Shown: one piece after another, positions 23,547 to 33,271 of the stretch
How positions within the stretch are numbered: the first letter of the stretch is position 1
Layout: each line of letters begins with the position of its first letter
NCBI GenBank assembly: GCA_038326725.1
Contig: JBBQKI010000016.1
Span: 1 to 54,840, forward strand
Reading direction: 5' to 3'
DNA from: JBBQKI01 sp038326725
GTDB lineage: Bacteria > Bacteroidota > Bacteroidia > Flavobacteriales > Flavobacteriaceae
Length of the DNA: 54,840 bases
The notes under the pieces: generated by a model
Told to the model about the DNA's origin: nothing
The model's database searches: none
What the model saw: the letters and a program-made list of their open reading frames with translations, nothing else
Position numbers and translations under genes: made by a program

Positions 23547-26138
23547 TCCATCCTCTTGATTCCTAAAAACCAACTTGTCATCAAAATTATCGAGCAAAAT
23601 GATACTGTCCGTCTTCACTTTCCCTGAAAGTATTTCTTTGGAAAGCTCGTTAAGCACCTCCCTCTGGATAATCCTTTTTACCGGGCGGGCGCCATACTGC
23701 GGGTCATAGCCTTTGCGCGAAAGGTAGGCAATGGCTTCATCGGTGGCATCCAGCACAATGTTCTGTTTTGCCAGCATTTTGGAAAGGCTTTTTAACTGAA
23801 GCCCCACAATTTCGCGTATCTCCTTTTCCGATAATGGCGTAAACATAATAATATCATCTATGCGGTTTAGGAATTCCGGGCGGACGGTTTGGCGTAACAG
23901 CCCAAGTACTTCAATTTTTGCACCCTCCATCGCGGTCTCCGGGTCCTTCACCGCTTCAAACCGCTCTTGAATAATACTGCTGCCCATGTTGCTTGTCATG
24001 ATGATAATGGTGTTTTTAAAATCTGCAAGCCGTCCTTTGTTATCGGTCAATCGGCCTTCGTCCAAAACCTGCAACAAAATGTTGAAGGTATCGGGATGTG
24101 CCTTTTCAATTTCATCCAACAAGATCACTGAGTATGGCTTGCGCCGAACGGCTTCCGTCAACTGCCCGCCTTCTTCATAACCAATATAGCCCGGGGGCGC
24201 GCCCACCAAGCGGCTAACGCTGTGGCGTTCTTGGTATTCGCTCATGTCTATCCGGGTCATGGCGTTTTCGTCATCAAAAAGATAATCGGCCAATGCTTTG
24301 GCCAGTTCGGTTTTCCCAACCCCGGTAGTTCCCAAAAAGAGGAAGGTGCCAACGGGTTTTTTGGCGTCCTGCAACCCGGCCCGGCTACGGCGGATGGCAT
24401 CGCTAACGGCGGCTATAGCTTCTTCTTGCCCCACCACGCGTTTGTGGAGCTCATCTTCCAGTTTCAAAAGTTTTTCGCGGTCGCTTTGAAGCATTTTGGT
24501 AACGGGAATTCCCGTCCATTTGGCCACCACTTCGGCAATGTCCTCGTACGTCACTTCTTCCTTTATCATGGACGAGCCTTCGGGGTTTTCGGCCAATTGG
24601 GTTTCAAGTTTGCTTAAAGCAGCTTGGGCGTCTTTAATCTTCCCGTAACGAAGTTCTGCAACTTTTCCAAAATCGCCATCGCGTTCCGCCCGCTCCGCTT
24701 CGAGTTTAAAATCCTCTATCTGGGTTTTTAAGTTTTGAATATTATCCACAACTTCTTTTTCGCTTTGCCATTTTGCGTTGAGCTCATTGCGTTCTTCTTT
24801 TAAATTTGCAATTTCAGCATTTAGGGATTTCAATTTGCTTTCGTCCTTTTCGCGTTTAATGGCTTCAATCTCAATTTCGAGTTGCATTATTTTTCGGTCC
24901 AGCACGTCCAGTTCTTCGGGTTTACTGTTTATTTCCATCCGTATTTTTGAAGCCGCCTCGTCCATCAAATCTATGGCCTTGTCCGGCAAAAAGCGGTTGG
25001 TGATGTAGCGTTGCGAAAGTTCCACTGCTGCAATAATGGCTTCGTCCTTAATCCGGACTTTATGGTGGGTTTCATATTTTTCCTTGATCCCGCGAAGGAT
25101 GGAGATGGCGCTCTCGGTATCGGGTTCCTCCACCATCACCCTTTGAAAGCGGCGTTCCAAAGCTTTGTCCTTTTCAAAATATTTTTGATATTCATCCAAA
25201 GTGGTCGCCCCAATGGCACGGAGTTCACCACGGGCCAAAGCGGGTTTCAAAATATTGGCGGCATCCATCGCGCCCTGTCCGCCGCCAGCGCCCACCAAAG
25301 TATGTATCTCGTCTATGAACAAAACGATATCGCCCTCGCTTGAAATCACTTCTTTGATAACGGCTTTCAAGCGTTCCTCAAATTCCCCTTTATATTTTGC
25401 GCCTGCAATCAGCGCGCCCATGTCCAGCGAATAGACCTGTTTGCGTTTTAAGTTTTCCGGCACGTCGCCATCCACAATCCTGTGTGCCAAGCCTTCCGCA
25501 ATGGCGGTTTTTCCCGTTCCCGGTTCGCCCACCAGCATGGGGTTGTTCTTGGTTCGTCTTGATAATATTTGGAGGATACGCCGGATTTCTTCGTCTCGCC
25601 CAATTACGGGGTCCAGCTTTCCGCTCTTTGCCAATTCGTTGAGATTTTTGGCGTATTTGTTCAGGGAATTATAGGTTTCTTCAGCGCTTTGAGAGGTTAC
25701 CCTGTCGCCCTTACGCAATTCTTCAATTGCGGCTTTAAGGCCTTTTTCGGTTACTCCCTGATCTTTCAAAGTTTGTGAAATCCCGCTTTTTGAAGCGAAT
25801 ATTGCCAAAAGCAAATGTTCGATGGAAACATATTCATCGTTCATCTTTTTGGCGATAAGCCCGGCTTCGTTGAGGGTTTTTGAGCCTTCGCGGGAAAACA
25901 TGATATCGCCCCCCGAAACTTTAGGGAAGCTTTCCAATTGCTTGTCCAAAATTTGTTGGAGCAAGGAAAGGTTTACGTTCAGTTTTTTAAGAAGGAAGGG
26001 GGCTACGTTTTCGTCCACTTCAAATATTGCTTTCAAAAGGTGCTCGTTCTCGATTTGCTGATGGCCGAGGCCTTGAGCCAATTGTTGAGCCTGCTGTACA
26101 GCTTCCTGAGATTTTATAGTGAAATTATTGATGTTCAT
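23532..26138 (-). CDS. clpB: ATP-dependent chaperone ClpB
   Basis: ClpB is a hexameric AAA+ disaggregase working with DnaK to rescue aggregated proteins. The 868 residues contain the Clp N domain (1-145), AAA-1 with Walker A GEPGTGKTAIAEG and Walker B DIVLFIDEIHTL, a middle coiled coil (about 400-525), AAA-2 with Walker A GTTGVGKTELAKA, and the ClpB D2-small domain. The ATG at 26138 is chosen since MNINNFTIKSQEAVQ is the family's N-terminus; 13 residues of an upstream frame are excluded. The C-terminus EDGMVDG is encoded partly by a heptamer repeat and looks extended relative to the usual end near LVFRN. Confidence 0.96.
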   Translation of the reverse strand: MNINNFTIKSQEAVQQAQQLAQGLGHQQIENEHLLKAIFEVDENVAPFLLKKLNVNLSLLQQILDKQLESFPKVSGGDIMFSREGSKTLNEAGLIAKKMNDEYVSIEHLLLAIFASKSGISQTLKDQGVTEKGLKAAIEELRKGDRVTSQSAEETYNSLNKYAKNLNELAKSGKLDPVIGRDEEIRRILQILSRRTKNNPMLVGEPGTGKTAIAEGLAHRIVDGDVPENLKRKQVYSLDMGALIAGAKYKGEFEERLKAVIKEVISSEGDIVLFIDEIHTLVGAGGGQGAMDAANILKPALARGELRAIGATTLDEYQKYFEKDKALERRFQRVMVEEPDTESAISILRGIKEKYETHHKVRIKDEAIIAAVELSQRYITNRFLPDKAIDLMDEAASKIRMEINSKPEELDVLDRKIMQLEIEIEAIKREKDESKLKSLNAEIANLKEERNELNAKWQSEKEVVDNIQNLKTQIEDFKLEAERAERDGDFGKVAELRYGKIKDAQAALSKLETQLAENPEGSSMIKEEVTYEDIAEVVAKWTGIPVTKMLQSDREKLLKLEDELHKRVVGQEEAIAAVSDAIRRSRAGLQDAKKPVGTFLFLGTTGVGKTELAKALADYLFDDENAMTRIDMSEYQERHSVSRLVGAPPGYIGYEEGGQLTEAVRRKPYSVILLDEIEKAHPDTFNILLQVLDEGRLTDNKGRLADFKNTIIIMTSNMGSSIIQERFEAVKDPETAMEGAKIEVLGLLRQTVRPEFLNRIDDIIMFTPLSEKEIREIVGLQLKSLSKMLAKQNIVLDATDEAIAYLSRKGYDPQYGARPVKRIIQREVLNELSKEILSGKVKTDSIILLDNFDDKLVFRNQEDGMVDG

Positions 26139-26162
26139 AATGTTTATTTTGGAAAGGATTTT

Positions 26163-26193
26163 CAAATTGTAGACCACTTTAAATTTAGGACAA
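26163..26193 (-). promoter_or_regulatory. candidate clpB promoter
   Basis: On the minus strand TTG (26191-26193), 19 bases, then TACAATTTG (26163-26171), one base longer than TAnnTTTG. The ATG follows 24 bases later. Confidence 0.4.
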
Positions 26194-26315
26194 TTCGACC
26201 GCCCAAACGTTTATTTTATTGACATTATGACGGTTTTAACGGTGGAGTTTTTATTATTTGCCTTACTTTGTGGGGAAGGTTCCTAAATTATTAGGGGCAT
26301 AATTTTAAAATTATT

Positions 26316-26708
26316 ATGAGTTTTTTTGACAAATTCAAATCACAAAGCGATATTGCCAAACAAGAAATTGTGGAAGTGCCGTGGCATGTACTAAGTACCA
26401 TGGAACAAGTAGACGAACTTTTGGAAGAATCGAAATCCATACCGGTGGCCATCTTCAAGCATTCCACCCGTTGCGGGGTAAGCCGTTCGGTTTTAAAACA
26501 ATGGGAAAGGGATTACAATTTAAAAGAAGAACAGCTTAAATTGTATTTTCTGGATTTACTGCAATACCGGAACATTTCCAATGCCATTTCCGAACGACTG
26601 CAAGTGCCGCACGAAAGCCCGCAACTAATTGTGGTGAAGAACGGGGCAGCGGTACATAACGATTCGCACCATTATATCAATGCTTCGCATCTGGAGCGGT
26701 TCGTATAG
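26316..26708 (+). CDS. ytxJ: YtxJ-type monothiol bacilliredoxin
   Basis: This is a 130-residue thioredoxin-fold protein of the YtxJ (DUF2847) family, which removes bacillithiol from protein thiols. Its active-site region is FKHSTRCGVSRSVLKQW with a single Cys in the TRCG motif, and the cis-Pro segment ESPQLIVVKNG follows. The HNDSHHYINASHLERF C-terminus is characteristic. No bacillithiol synthesis gene is in the window. It is divergent from clpB across a 177-base intergenic region. Confidence 0.9.
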   Translation: MSFFDKFKSQSDIAKQEIVEVPWHVLSTMEQVDELLEESKSIPVAIFKHSTRCGVSRSVLKQWERDYNLKEEQLKLYFLDLLQYRNISNAISERLQVPHESPQLIVVKNGAAVHNDSHHYINASHLERFV

Positions 26709-26709
26709 T

Positions 26710-27894
26710 CTAAAGGAAATTATGATCTTCCAAAATGCGTTTTAGATGTTGCTTAATATCTTCTCCGGCATCCAAAACCATTTGGGCATTGTTGGGGAAA
26801 GGAATGTAATTATTTCCCAACAACCGGCGGTCCTCGCCGGAGAGTGCACGTTCGTCGCCCCGATAGCTCGCAAAAATATTTTCAAAAACAAACTCGCTGG
26901 ATAATGGAAAACTATCGGTCGTTTGCCGGTTTTCCAAATTGCGAAAAACCACTGTACCTCCCACAAAAACACTTTTCTGTTGGGTAGTTACCATAACCTC
27001 TGCCAATACGTTTTTGTACCTGTCTATTTTAATGGGGTTTCCGAGGCTGTCCTTTATGATATTGCCACTACGGTCCCGCTTGTAATCGTAACCATCTTTA
27101 ATCCGTTGGTTTCGGCTGTACCTTTTTTCGGAAATAAGTTCAGGAGAGATCTGAATGGACTGAAAATTTAGGTCTATTCCCCAATTATAAGTAATACCAT
27201 TTACCCTTTGGTGATGATATTCCGTCCACAAATCATCGAGGCCGTAAGTATTAAAGTCCAGCAATTCCTGCTCTAGTTGATAGGGAATAATCTGGCCGCT
27301 ATGATTGTTGAGGGAAACATAAACAAAGTCCGTCCCTTTAAAGTGGGCTTCTTCCTTTAGTTCAAGAACATCTTTATAATTGGGCTGCAATTCATCCAAT
27401 TCGCAAAGCACGTGATATGCGCTTCGGTAATCCTTTTGGGTATTCCGACGCATATATGAATTGGCTTCCGTGTAAAGGGAAGTTACATACTCATTTTTTG
27501 CTGTAATAATTTCATCAGTGAAATTGGGAAAATCGAAGTTTGCATTCCTGCCCAACTGCTTGCTGTACAAAGGCAATAAGGGCCTGATGAGTTCCTGCCT
27601 GCCGTTGAGGTCAAGATAACGGTAATAAATTTCTTTGGCCGTTTTGGGATTAATTTGTTTTTTCAGAAAGGAAATTCGCCGGATGTCATCCTCATTTGCT
27701 TTTAAATAAGCCTCTTCCAGAATGGCAATGTGTTCATCATATTCTTTGGCGCCTTTATCTTTTTGAAGTTTTTTAGCCGCCAATTCTATCGCTTGGTCAT
27801 AATCCCCCCGGGTTACCAATTTCTGTGTCCGCTTTACACTATTGCAAGAGATGAGCAAAATGAAGGCGAAGAGTAGGGTAAAGGTTGCTTTCAT
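26710..27894 (-). CDS. TPR-like envelope lipoprotein, hypothetical
   Basis: This is a 394-residue protein with a lipoprotein signal (FILLISC, Cys17). The first 190 residues consist of paired helices with a TPR-like look (GDYDQAIELAAKKLQKDKGAKEYDEHIAILEEAYLKA, then RSAYHVLCELDELQPNYKDVLELKEEA). After that come strand-rich sequences and a stretch of short charged turns (YKRDRSGNIIKDSLGNPIK). The protein is likely a periplasmic or outer-membrane scaffold; no function is known. It converges with ytxJ (one base between stop codons). Confidence 0.75.
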   Translation of the reverse strand: MKATFTLLFAFILLISCNSVKRTQKLVTRGDYDQAIELAAKKLQKDKGAKEYDEHIAILEEAYLKANEDDIRRISFLKKQINPKTAKEIYYRYLDLNGRQELIRPLLPLYSKQLGRNANFDFPNFTDEIITAKNEYVTSLYTEANSYMRRNTQKDYRSAYHVLCELDELQPNYKDVLELKEEAHFKGTDFVYVSLNNHSGQIIPYQLEQELLDFNTYGLDDLWTEYHHQRVNGITYNWGIDLNFQSIQISPELISEKRYSRNQRIKDGYDYKRDRSGNIIKDSLGNPIKIDRYKNVLAEVMVTTQQKSVFVGGTVVFRNLENRQTTDSFPLSSEFVFENIFASYRGDERALSGEDRRLLGNNYIPFPNNAQMVLDAGEDIKQHLKRILEDHNFL

Positions 27895-27945
27895 AACGGT
27901 AATTAATTGGTTATAAAAAGCGAATCTACAATAGTGATACCAAAT

Positions 27946-29226
27946 TTATTGTTTAATGGCCGGTAAAAGTTTTGCACGGCATTCCCCGAAACCGATACGT
28001 ACGTTTTCATTCTTGCAAAAGCCTTTTAAAATCACGGTGTCATTATCATTTATGAATTTTCGCTGTGAGCCGTCTTTTAATGTAATTGGTTTTTCGCCCC
28101 GCCAGGTTAGTTCCAGCATGGAGCCGTATGAATCCAGGGTAGGACCGGAAATGGTGCCGCTGCCCATCATATCGCCACTGTTCACTTTGCAGCCGTTTAT
28201 GGTGTGGTGTGCAAGTTGTTGCGCCATGTTCCAGTACATATATTTAAAATTGGAAGTGCTTATTTTGTTTTCCGCGCCATCCTCAGGTTTAATATAAACT
28301 TCTAACTGAATATCATAACTTTTCCTGCCTTTGGATTGAAGGTAAGGCAGAAGTTCTTTTTCCGGTTTTGGGCTTTCCAGTTTAAAAGGCTGAAGGGCAT
28401 CCATGGTTACTATCCAAGGAGAAATGGAGGAAGCAAAATTCTTTGACAAAAATGGCCCGAGCGGCACGTATTCCCATGCTTGTATATCGCGTGCGCTCCA
28501 GTCATTGAAGAGCACCAGCCCGAAAATATAATCCTCGGCCTCGTTGACGGGGATTGGCTCCCCCAAATCATTGGCATCGGTAGTAATAAAAGCCATTTCT
28601 AGTTCAAAGTCCACCATACTGGAAGGGCCGAATACCGGCTCTGAGGCATCTTTTGGAAGGGTTTGCCCCCAAGGCCGATGTGCCGGGATCCCACTCGGGA
28701 TTATGGATGAACTCCTGCCGTGGTACCCCACCGGAATGTGCAGCCAATTGGGCATTAGTGCGTTTTCTTTGCCGCGGAACATAGTGCCTACGTTAGTGGC
28801 GTGTTCCTTACTTGAATAAAAATCGGTATAATCGCCTATCAAGACGGGAAGTTGCATTTCCACTTCGTCCATCGTAAAAAGCACATGTTTTCGGTGTTCC
28901 TCGTTTTCGCGAAGGGAAGTATTATTGATATCGAAAATATCGGCAATGCGGTTACGGACAGAACGCCAGGTTTTCCTGCCGTCGCTTATAAAATCATTTA
29001 AAGTGTCTTGAAGGAAGATATCTTCCGTCAATTCAATTCCTTCAAAATAGCCCAGTTGGTGAAGGCCGCCGAGGTCGATGGCGTAATCGCCTATTCGGGT
29101 ACCAATGGTAACAATATCATCGCGCGTAAGGAATACGCCGAAGGGAATATTTTGAATGGGGAAATCCGTGTCCGGCGAGGTTTCCAGCCAGGTTTTTCTT
29201 TGGGGGTCGTTGGCAGTAATGGGCAT
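27946..29226 (-). CDS. fahA: fumarylacetoacetase
   Basis: The enzyme hydrolyses 4-fumarylacetoacetate to fumarate and acetoacetate, the last step of tyrosine/homogentisate breakdown. All metal and catalytic residues of the FAH family are visible in 426 residues: Asp and His in DYTDFYSSKEHATNVG, the Glu pair in VDFELEMAF, and Asp in NDWSARDIQAWE. The ATG at 29226 (MPITANDPQ) is chosen over an upstream one at 29277 because a TAnnTTTG box lies between them. Other genes of the tyrosine pathway are not adjacent. Confidence 0.95.
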   Translation of the reverse strand: MPITANDPQRKTWLETSPDTDFPIQNIPFGVFLTRDDIVTIGTRIGDYAIDLGGLHQLGYFEGIELTEDIFLQDTLNDFISDGRKTWRSVRNRIADIFDINNTSLRENEEHRKHVLFTMDEVEMQLPVLIGDYTDFYSSKEHATNVGTMFRGKENALMPNWLHIPVGYHGRSSSIIPSGIPAHRPWGQTLPKDASEPVFGPSSMVDFELEMAFITTDANDLGEPIPVNEAEDYIFGLVLFNDWSARDIQAWEYVPLGPFLSKNFASSISPWIVTMDALQPFKLESPKPEKELLPYLQSKGRKSYDIQLEVYIKPEDGAENKISTSNFKYMYWNMAQQLAHHTINGCKVNSGDMMGSGTISGPTLDSYGSMLELTWRGEKPITLKDGSQRKFINDNDTVILKGFCKNENVRIGFGECRAKLLPAIKQ

Positions 29227-29259
29227 GATAGGTAGTTTGTTTTTCTGTAAATACTTTCC

Positions 29260-29307
29260 CAAATATATAATTTTCATATTAGTAACCGAATGCTTTTAGT
29301 ATTTTTG
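29260..29307. promoter_or_regulatory. divergent -7 boxes of fahA and glyA
   Basis: TATATTTG on the minus strand (29260-29267) faces fahA, and TATTTTTG on the plus strand (29300-29307) faces glyA. Both match TAnnTTTG exactly. No convincing TTG was found for either, so only the -7 elements are supported. Confidence 0.4.
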
Positions 29308-29332
29308 GAATTAATTAACTTTTAAGAAATAC

Positions 29333-30607
29333 ATGCAACGCGACGAACAGATTTTTGAATTGATAGAAGCCGAAAAACAAAGGCAATTAAACGGATTGGA
29401 ACTTATTGCTTCCGAGAATTTCGTAAGCGACCAAGTAATGGAAGCAGCGGGTTCCGTTTTAACTAATAAATATGCCGAGGGCTACCCCGGAAAACGCTAT
29501 TACGGGGGCTGTGAAGTGGTGGACGAGGTAGAGCAAATAGCAATAGACCGGGCTAAAACCCTTTTTGGAGCCGAGTATGCCAACGTGCAACCTCACAGCG
29601 GTTCGCAGGCAAATACTGCGGTTTTTGCAGCCTGCCTGAAACCGGGGGATACCTTTTTAGGTTTCGACCTTTCGCATGGGGGGCACCTTACGCACGGCTC
29701 GCCCGTTAACTTTTCGGGAAGGCTATATAATCCCCTTTTCTATGGGGTTGTTGAGGAAACAGGGCTGATTGATTATGACGAGATGGAGAAAATCGCTTTG
29801 AAGGAAAAGCCCAAGATGATTATAGCGGGAGCTTCTGCTTATTCCCGGGAAATTGATTATAAACGTTTCCGCGAAATAGCTGATAAGGTTGGCGCAATTT
29901 TGTTTGCCGACATCGCGCATCCTGCCGGGCTGATTGCCAAAGGCATTATGGGCGACCCATTGCCACATTGCCACGTGGTAACCACCACCACCCACAAAAC
30001 CCTTCGCGGCCCACGGGGCGGGATGATTTTGATGGGCAAGGACTTTGAAAACCCTTTCGGGATTACTTTAAAAAACGGTAGTCTTCGTACCATGTCGTCT
30101 TTGCTGGACAGCGCCATTTTCCCCGGTAACCAAGGCGGGCCGTTGGAGCATATTATTGCTGCCAAGGCTGTTTCCTTCGGGGAAGCCCTGACCGATGATT
30201 TCCTGCATTACTCAATCCGCGTGAAAAACAATGCCGCAGTGATGGCCAAGGCATTTATGGAAAAAGGGTTTAAAGTGATTTCCGGTGGTACCGACAATCA
30301 CATGATGCTAATAGACCTTCGCAATAAAGACATTAGCGGGAAAGAGGCCGAAGAAGCCTTGGGCAAAGCAGATATTACGGTAAACAAGAACATGGTGCCT
30401 TTTGATGACAAATCTCCATTCGTAACCAGCGGTATCCGAATTGGCACTGCCGCCGTCACCACCCGGGGGTTGGGGGAAAAAGATGTGCGGAACATAGTGG
30501 ATCTTATTGATGAGGTGATAAGGCATCCGCAAAACGAAGTTATCTTAAAGGAAATTGCCACTAAGGTTAACGGGATGATGGAGGGGCTTCCTTTGTTTAA
30601 AAGTTAG
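29333..30607 (+). CDS. glyA: serine hydroxymethyltransferase
   Basis: GlyA interconverts serine and glycine with tetrahydrofolate as carbon acceptor, a main source of one-carbon units. The 424 residues include NKYAEGYPGKRYYGGCE (substrate and folate region), LSHGGHLTHGSPVNFSG, and the PLP-lysine motif TTTTHKTLRGPRGG. The length is normal for the bacterial enzyme. It is divergent from fahA and has its own terminator. Confidence 0.97.
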   Translation: MQRDEQIFELIEAEKQRQLNGLELIASENFVSDQVMEAAGSVLTNKYAEGYPGKRYYGGCEVVDEVEQIAIDRAKTLFGAEYANVQPHSGSQANTAVFAACLKPGDTFLGFDLSHGGHLTHGSPVNFSGRLYNPLFYGVVEETGLIDYDEMEKIALKEKPKMIIAGASAYSREIDYKRFREIADKVGAILFADIAHPAGLIAKGIMGDPLPHCHVVTTTTHKTLRGPRGGMILMGKDFENPFGITLKNGSLRTMSSLLDSAIFPGNQGGPLEHIIAAKAVSFGEALTDDFLHYSIRVKNNAAVMAKAFMEKGFKVISGGTDNHMMLIDLRNKDISGKEAEEALGKADITVNKNMVPFDDKSPFVTSGIRIGTAAVTTRGLGEKDVRNIVDLIDEVIRHPQNEVILKEIATKVNGMMEGLPLFKS

Positions 30608-30627
30608 AAAGAGGCTTTATAGAGTTT

Positions 30628-30662
30628 AAAAAACCTTTAGCTAAATACTGAAGGTTTTTTTG
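30628..30662 (+). terminator. Rho-independent terminator of glyA
   Basis: AAAAAACCTT and AAGGTTTTTT form a stem around a short loop, with a T-tail. Confidence 0.8.
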
Positions 30663-30724
30663 TTTCTTATTACAACCCGCTTATCATTTATTTATCTTTG
30701 GTCCTAAATGTTTGGGTAAGCAAA

Positions 30725-31222
30725 ATGAACATAGAAACCGAAAGACTTCAACTACGGCATTACACCTTAAACGACGCGCCCTTTGTCCATAAGCTGATGA
30801 ACAGCGAAGGCTGGCTCAAGAACATTGGCAATAGGAATATTAATTCCGTAAAAGATGCCGAGGCGTATATTCAGAAAAATTATTTTGGGAGTTATGAAAA
30901 AAATGGTTACGGGCCCTATTTGGTTTCCTTAAAAAATACGGGGACGCCCATGGGCTCCACCGGGTTATACAAGCGGGAAAATTTGGAACACCCAGATGTC
31001 GGCTTTGCCTTTTTACCAGAATTTGCCAATAAAGGTTTTGCTTATGAATCCGCCCAAGCCGTGATGGAGTTGTCTACGGAAAAACTGGGAGTAAAAACCA
31101 TAGTGGGAATCACCTTGCCCGAAAATTTACCCTCAATAAAATTGCTCAATAAGCTTGGCCTAAACGAAATCGGGACTTATAAATATGAAAATGGGGAGGA
31201 GTTGCTTTTATTTTCAAACTAG
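30725..31222 (+). CDS. GNAT family N-acetyltransferase (RimJ/RimL type)
   Basis: This is a 165-residue acetyl-CoA-dependent transferase. It begins with the usual IETERLQLRHYTLNDA of RimJ/RimL-like enzymes, and the acetyl-CoA pyrophosphate-binding segment is PEFANKGFAYESAQAV near residue 100. The substrate is not predictable. An exact TATCTTTG box (30693-30700) lies 24 bases before the ATG at 30725, which supports this start over an upstream in-frame ATG at 30698. Confidence 0.87.
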   Translation: MNIETERLQLRHYTLNDAPFVHKLMNSEGWLKNIGNRNINSVKDAEAYIQKNYFGSYEKNGYGPYLVSLKNTGTPMGSTGLYKRENLEHPDVGFAFLPEFANKGFAYESAQAVMELSTEKLGVKTIVGITLPENLPSIKLLNKLGLNEIGTYKYENGEELLLFSN

Positions 31223-31301
31223 AAACTGGAAGCTATCCCCGAACCCATTGAATCAATACAACATAAAACATAATTAAAAACAATTAGCTTTTAAGCCCCC
31301 A

Positions 31302-32567
31302 ATGCAAAAACACGATCCTTATGCCGCCTTGCGTTTCAGGGAGTTCAATATTTTTTTATCGGTACGCTTTGCCATGGTATTTGCATGGACCATGCAATTT
31401 GTGGTCATAGAATGGCAGGTGTACAGCATCACCAAAGACCCGCTATCATTGGGTATCATTGGGTTGATGGAAGTAATCCCTGCGGTTTCCATGGCCCTTT
31501 TTGCGGGTCATGTTGTGGATCAAAAAGAAAAGCGGGGGCTGCTAGTAAAATGCATCCTCGGGTTTTCTGTAGTTAGCCTTGGTCTGTTTTTATTAACCTG
31601 GCCGGAAGTAGTGGGGGATGTTTATTCAGGGTGGGTGCTTTACGCCATCTATTTTCTGGTATTCTTGGGTGGGCTTGTTCGTGCCTTTTTGGGGCCAACC
31701 ACTTTTTCACTTTTTGCCCTTGTAATCCCCAAAAGGCTTTACCCGAATGCAGCTACCTGGAGTAGTTCGGTATGGCAAATGGGGGCGGTAATGGGCCCCG
31801 CGCTGGGAGGTTTTGCCATATATCTGGTTGGCGTTCACTGGGCGATGTGCTTTATTTTTGCACTTTCACTAATTGCCTTACTGCTTTTGTATCAAATCCC
31901 CAAAAAACCCATTCTTAACCCCAATATAGGCGAACCCATAATGAAAAGCTTAAAAGAGGGAATACGGTTTGTAATGGGCACCCGCATTATCCTCGGGGTA
32001 CTAACCTTGGATATGATAGCCGTACTTTTCGGTGGAGCAGTGGCCTTGTTGCCCATTTTTGCACAGGATATTTTGCACGTTGGCCCCGAAGGTTTCGGTC
32101 TCTTACGTGCGGCTCCGGCGGTAGGGGCGCTCATTATTATGTTCACTTCCGCCTATTTTCCCATGAATAAAAAGGCAGGCCTAAAGTTGCTGGCTGCCAT
32201 CTTCGGTTTTGGGGTAAGCATTATTATTTTCGGGCTTTCCACTTGGTTTTGGCTTTCGGTGTTTGCCTTGTTCCTGAGCGGGGTTACGGATGGCATCTCG
32301 ATGATTATCCGGCAAACCATTTTGCAACTGCGCACCCCTGACGCTATGCGGGGGAGGGTAGCTTCCGTGAGTTCCATGTTCGTTGGTTCCTCAAATGAAC
32401 TTGGAGCGTTTGAAAGTGGCCTCACGGCCAAACTAATGGGCACCGTTACCGCTGTGGTCTTTGGCGGGGCCATGACCATCATCACCGTAATTACCACCGG
32501 CATTATCTCTCCCGCCTTTAGGAAACTGGACCTTAGGAAGGATATGGAGGCGCATGAGAGGGAGTGA
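31302..32567 (+). CDS. MFS transporter, MFS_3/enterobactin-exporter-like
   Basis: This is a 421-residue protein with twelve predicted membrane segments. Between helices 2 and 3 it has GHVVDQKEKRGLLVK, the major facilitator loop motif, and it ends with a cytoplasmic tail (RKLDLRKDMEAHERE). The N-terminal RFREFNIFLSVRFAMVFAWTMQ is typical of the MFS_3/EntS branch, whose members export siderophores or drugs. The substrate cannot be told. It stands alone, 79 bases after the acetyltransferase gene. Confidence 0.9.
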   Translation: MQKHDPYAALRFREFNIFLSVRFAMVFAWTMQFVVIEWQVYSITKDPLSLGIIGLMEVIPAVSMALFAGHVVDQKEKRGLLVKCILGFSVVSLGLFLLTWPEVVGDVYSGWVLYAIYFLVFLGGLVRAFLGPTTFSLFALVIPKRLYPNAATWSSSVWQMGAVMGPALGGFAIYLVGVHWAMCFIFALSLIALLLLYQIPKKPILNPNIGEPIMKSLKEGIRFVMGTRIILGVLTLDMIAVLFGGAVALLPIFAQDILHVGPEGFGLLRAAPAVGALIIMFTSAYFPMNKKAGLKLLAAIFGFGVSIIIFGLSTWFWLSVFALFLSGVTDGISMIIRQTILQLRTPDAMRGRVASVSSMFVGSSNELGAFESGLTAKLMGTVTAVVFGGAMTIITVITTGIISPAFRKLDLRKDMEAHERE

Positions 32568-32619
32568 GGGTTTTTAAATTTAGGTTTTGTATATTTGGGA
32601 GTTGAAGTTAATTTAAAAA

Positions 32620-33111
32620 ATGAACATCGAAATTAGAAACCAAATTTTACCGATTGGATTTTTGATTGTCCTTTTTGCTTTATATAATTACAATAAGGAT
32701 TTAATTAGTGGTTTTATCTTTCTCTCTGTTGGCGGTGGATTTTTATATTTTGGATTTTACCTTAGGAATACAAATCGTAGAATTCAAACAAGCGGGACTA
32801 AAACAAGAGCAAAAATTATAGACTTCGTTGAAAAACCAATTATAGATGCTGATGGAGATTCTCACTTATATCATTTTCCCATTGTAAGTTTTATTGACCT
32901 AAACGGAATTGAATACACTCAAAAGCTGGACTCAAGTGAAAACCCGAAAAGGATTAATAAACAGATTGACATTATTTACCTAAAAAAGGAAGATGAATAC
33001 GAAATTATCAAGGACAATGACTTGTTAGAAAAGAACCTGCCTATAATTTTCATAATCGGTGGCTTGTTGTTTTTTGGAATTGGAATTGTATGGTTAATAA
33101 ATAAAGTTTGA
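32620..33111 (+). CDS. DUF3592-type membrane protein
   Basis: This is a 163-residue protein with two N-terminal helices (residues about 10-24 and 31-49), a beta-rich domain (about 58-135, with GTKTRAKIIDFVEKPIIDADGDSHLYHFPIVSFID), and one C-terminal helix (145-162). This order fits DUF3592. The role is unknown. It is AT-rich and opens the second accessory pocket. An exact TATATTTG box lies at 32590-32597, 22 bases before the ATG. Confidence 0.75.
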   Translation: MNIEIRNQILPIGFLIVLFALYNYNKDLISGFIFLSVGGGFLYFGFYLRNTNRRIQTSGTKTRAKIIDFVEKPIIDADGDSHLYHFPIVSFIDLNGIEYTQKLDSSENPKRINKQIDIIYLKKEDEYEIIKDNDLLEKNLPIIFIIGGLLFFGIGIVWLINKV

Positions 33112-33185
33112 ATAAAAACTATCTACAGACAAGTTTAACGAAAATTACAATTAAAAAATCAGCTCGAAAAAATTTAAAACTACCC

Positions 33186-33270
33186 ACAACAAAGAACTAA
33201 AACCAACACTTTTTTTCCTTAATTTTTTGACCCCCGCTACCGCGTTTGCAACTCAGGGCCACCTAGAAAA
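33186..33270. repeat. dispersed repeat, copy 2, joined to degenerate REP palindrome B
   Basis: AACAAAGAACTAAAACC, then TTTTTTTCCTTAATTTTTTG, then the palindrome-like CGCTACCGCGTTTGCAACTC and GGGCCACCTAGA. It is the only copy containing both halves. The same frame runs through it into the stub that follows. Confidence 0.65.
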
Positions 33271-33271
33271 A

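Noticed and set aside
24222..25778. Long plus-strand frames opposite clpB
   Set aside because: They are shadows of a highly conserved gene with biased codons.
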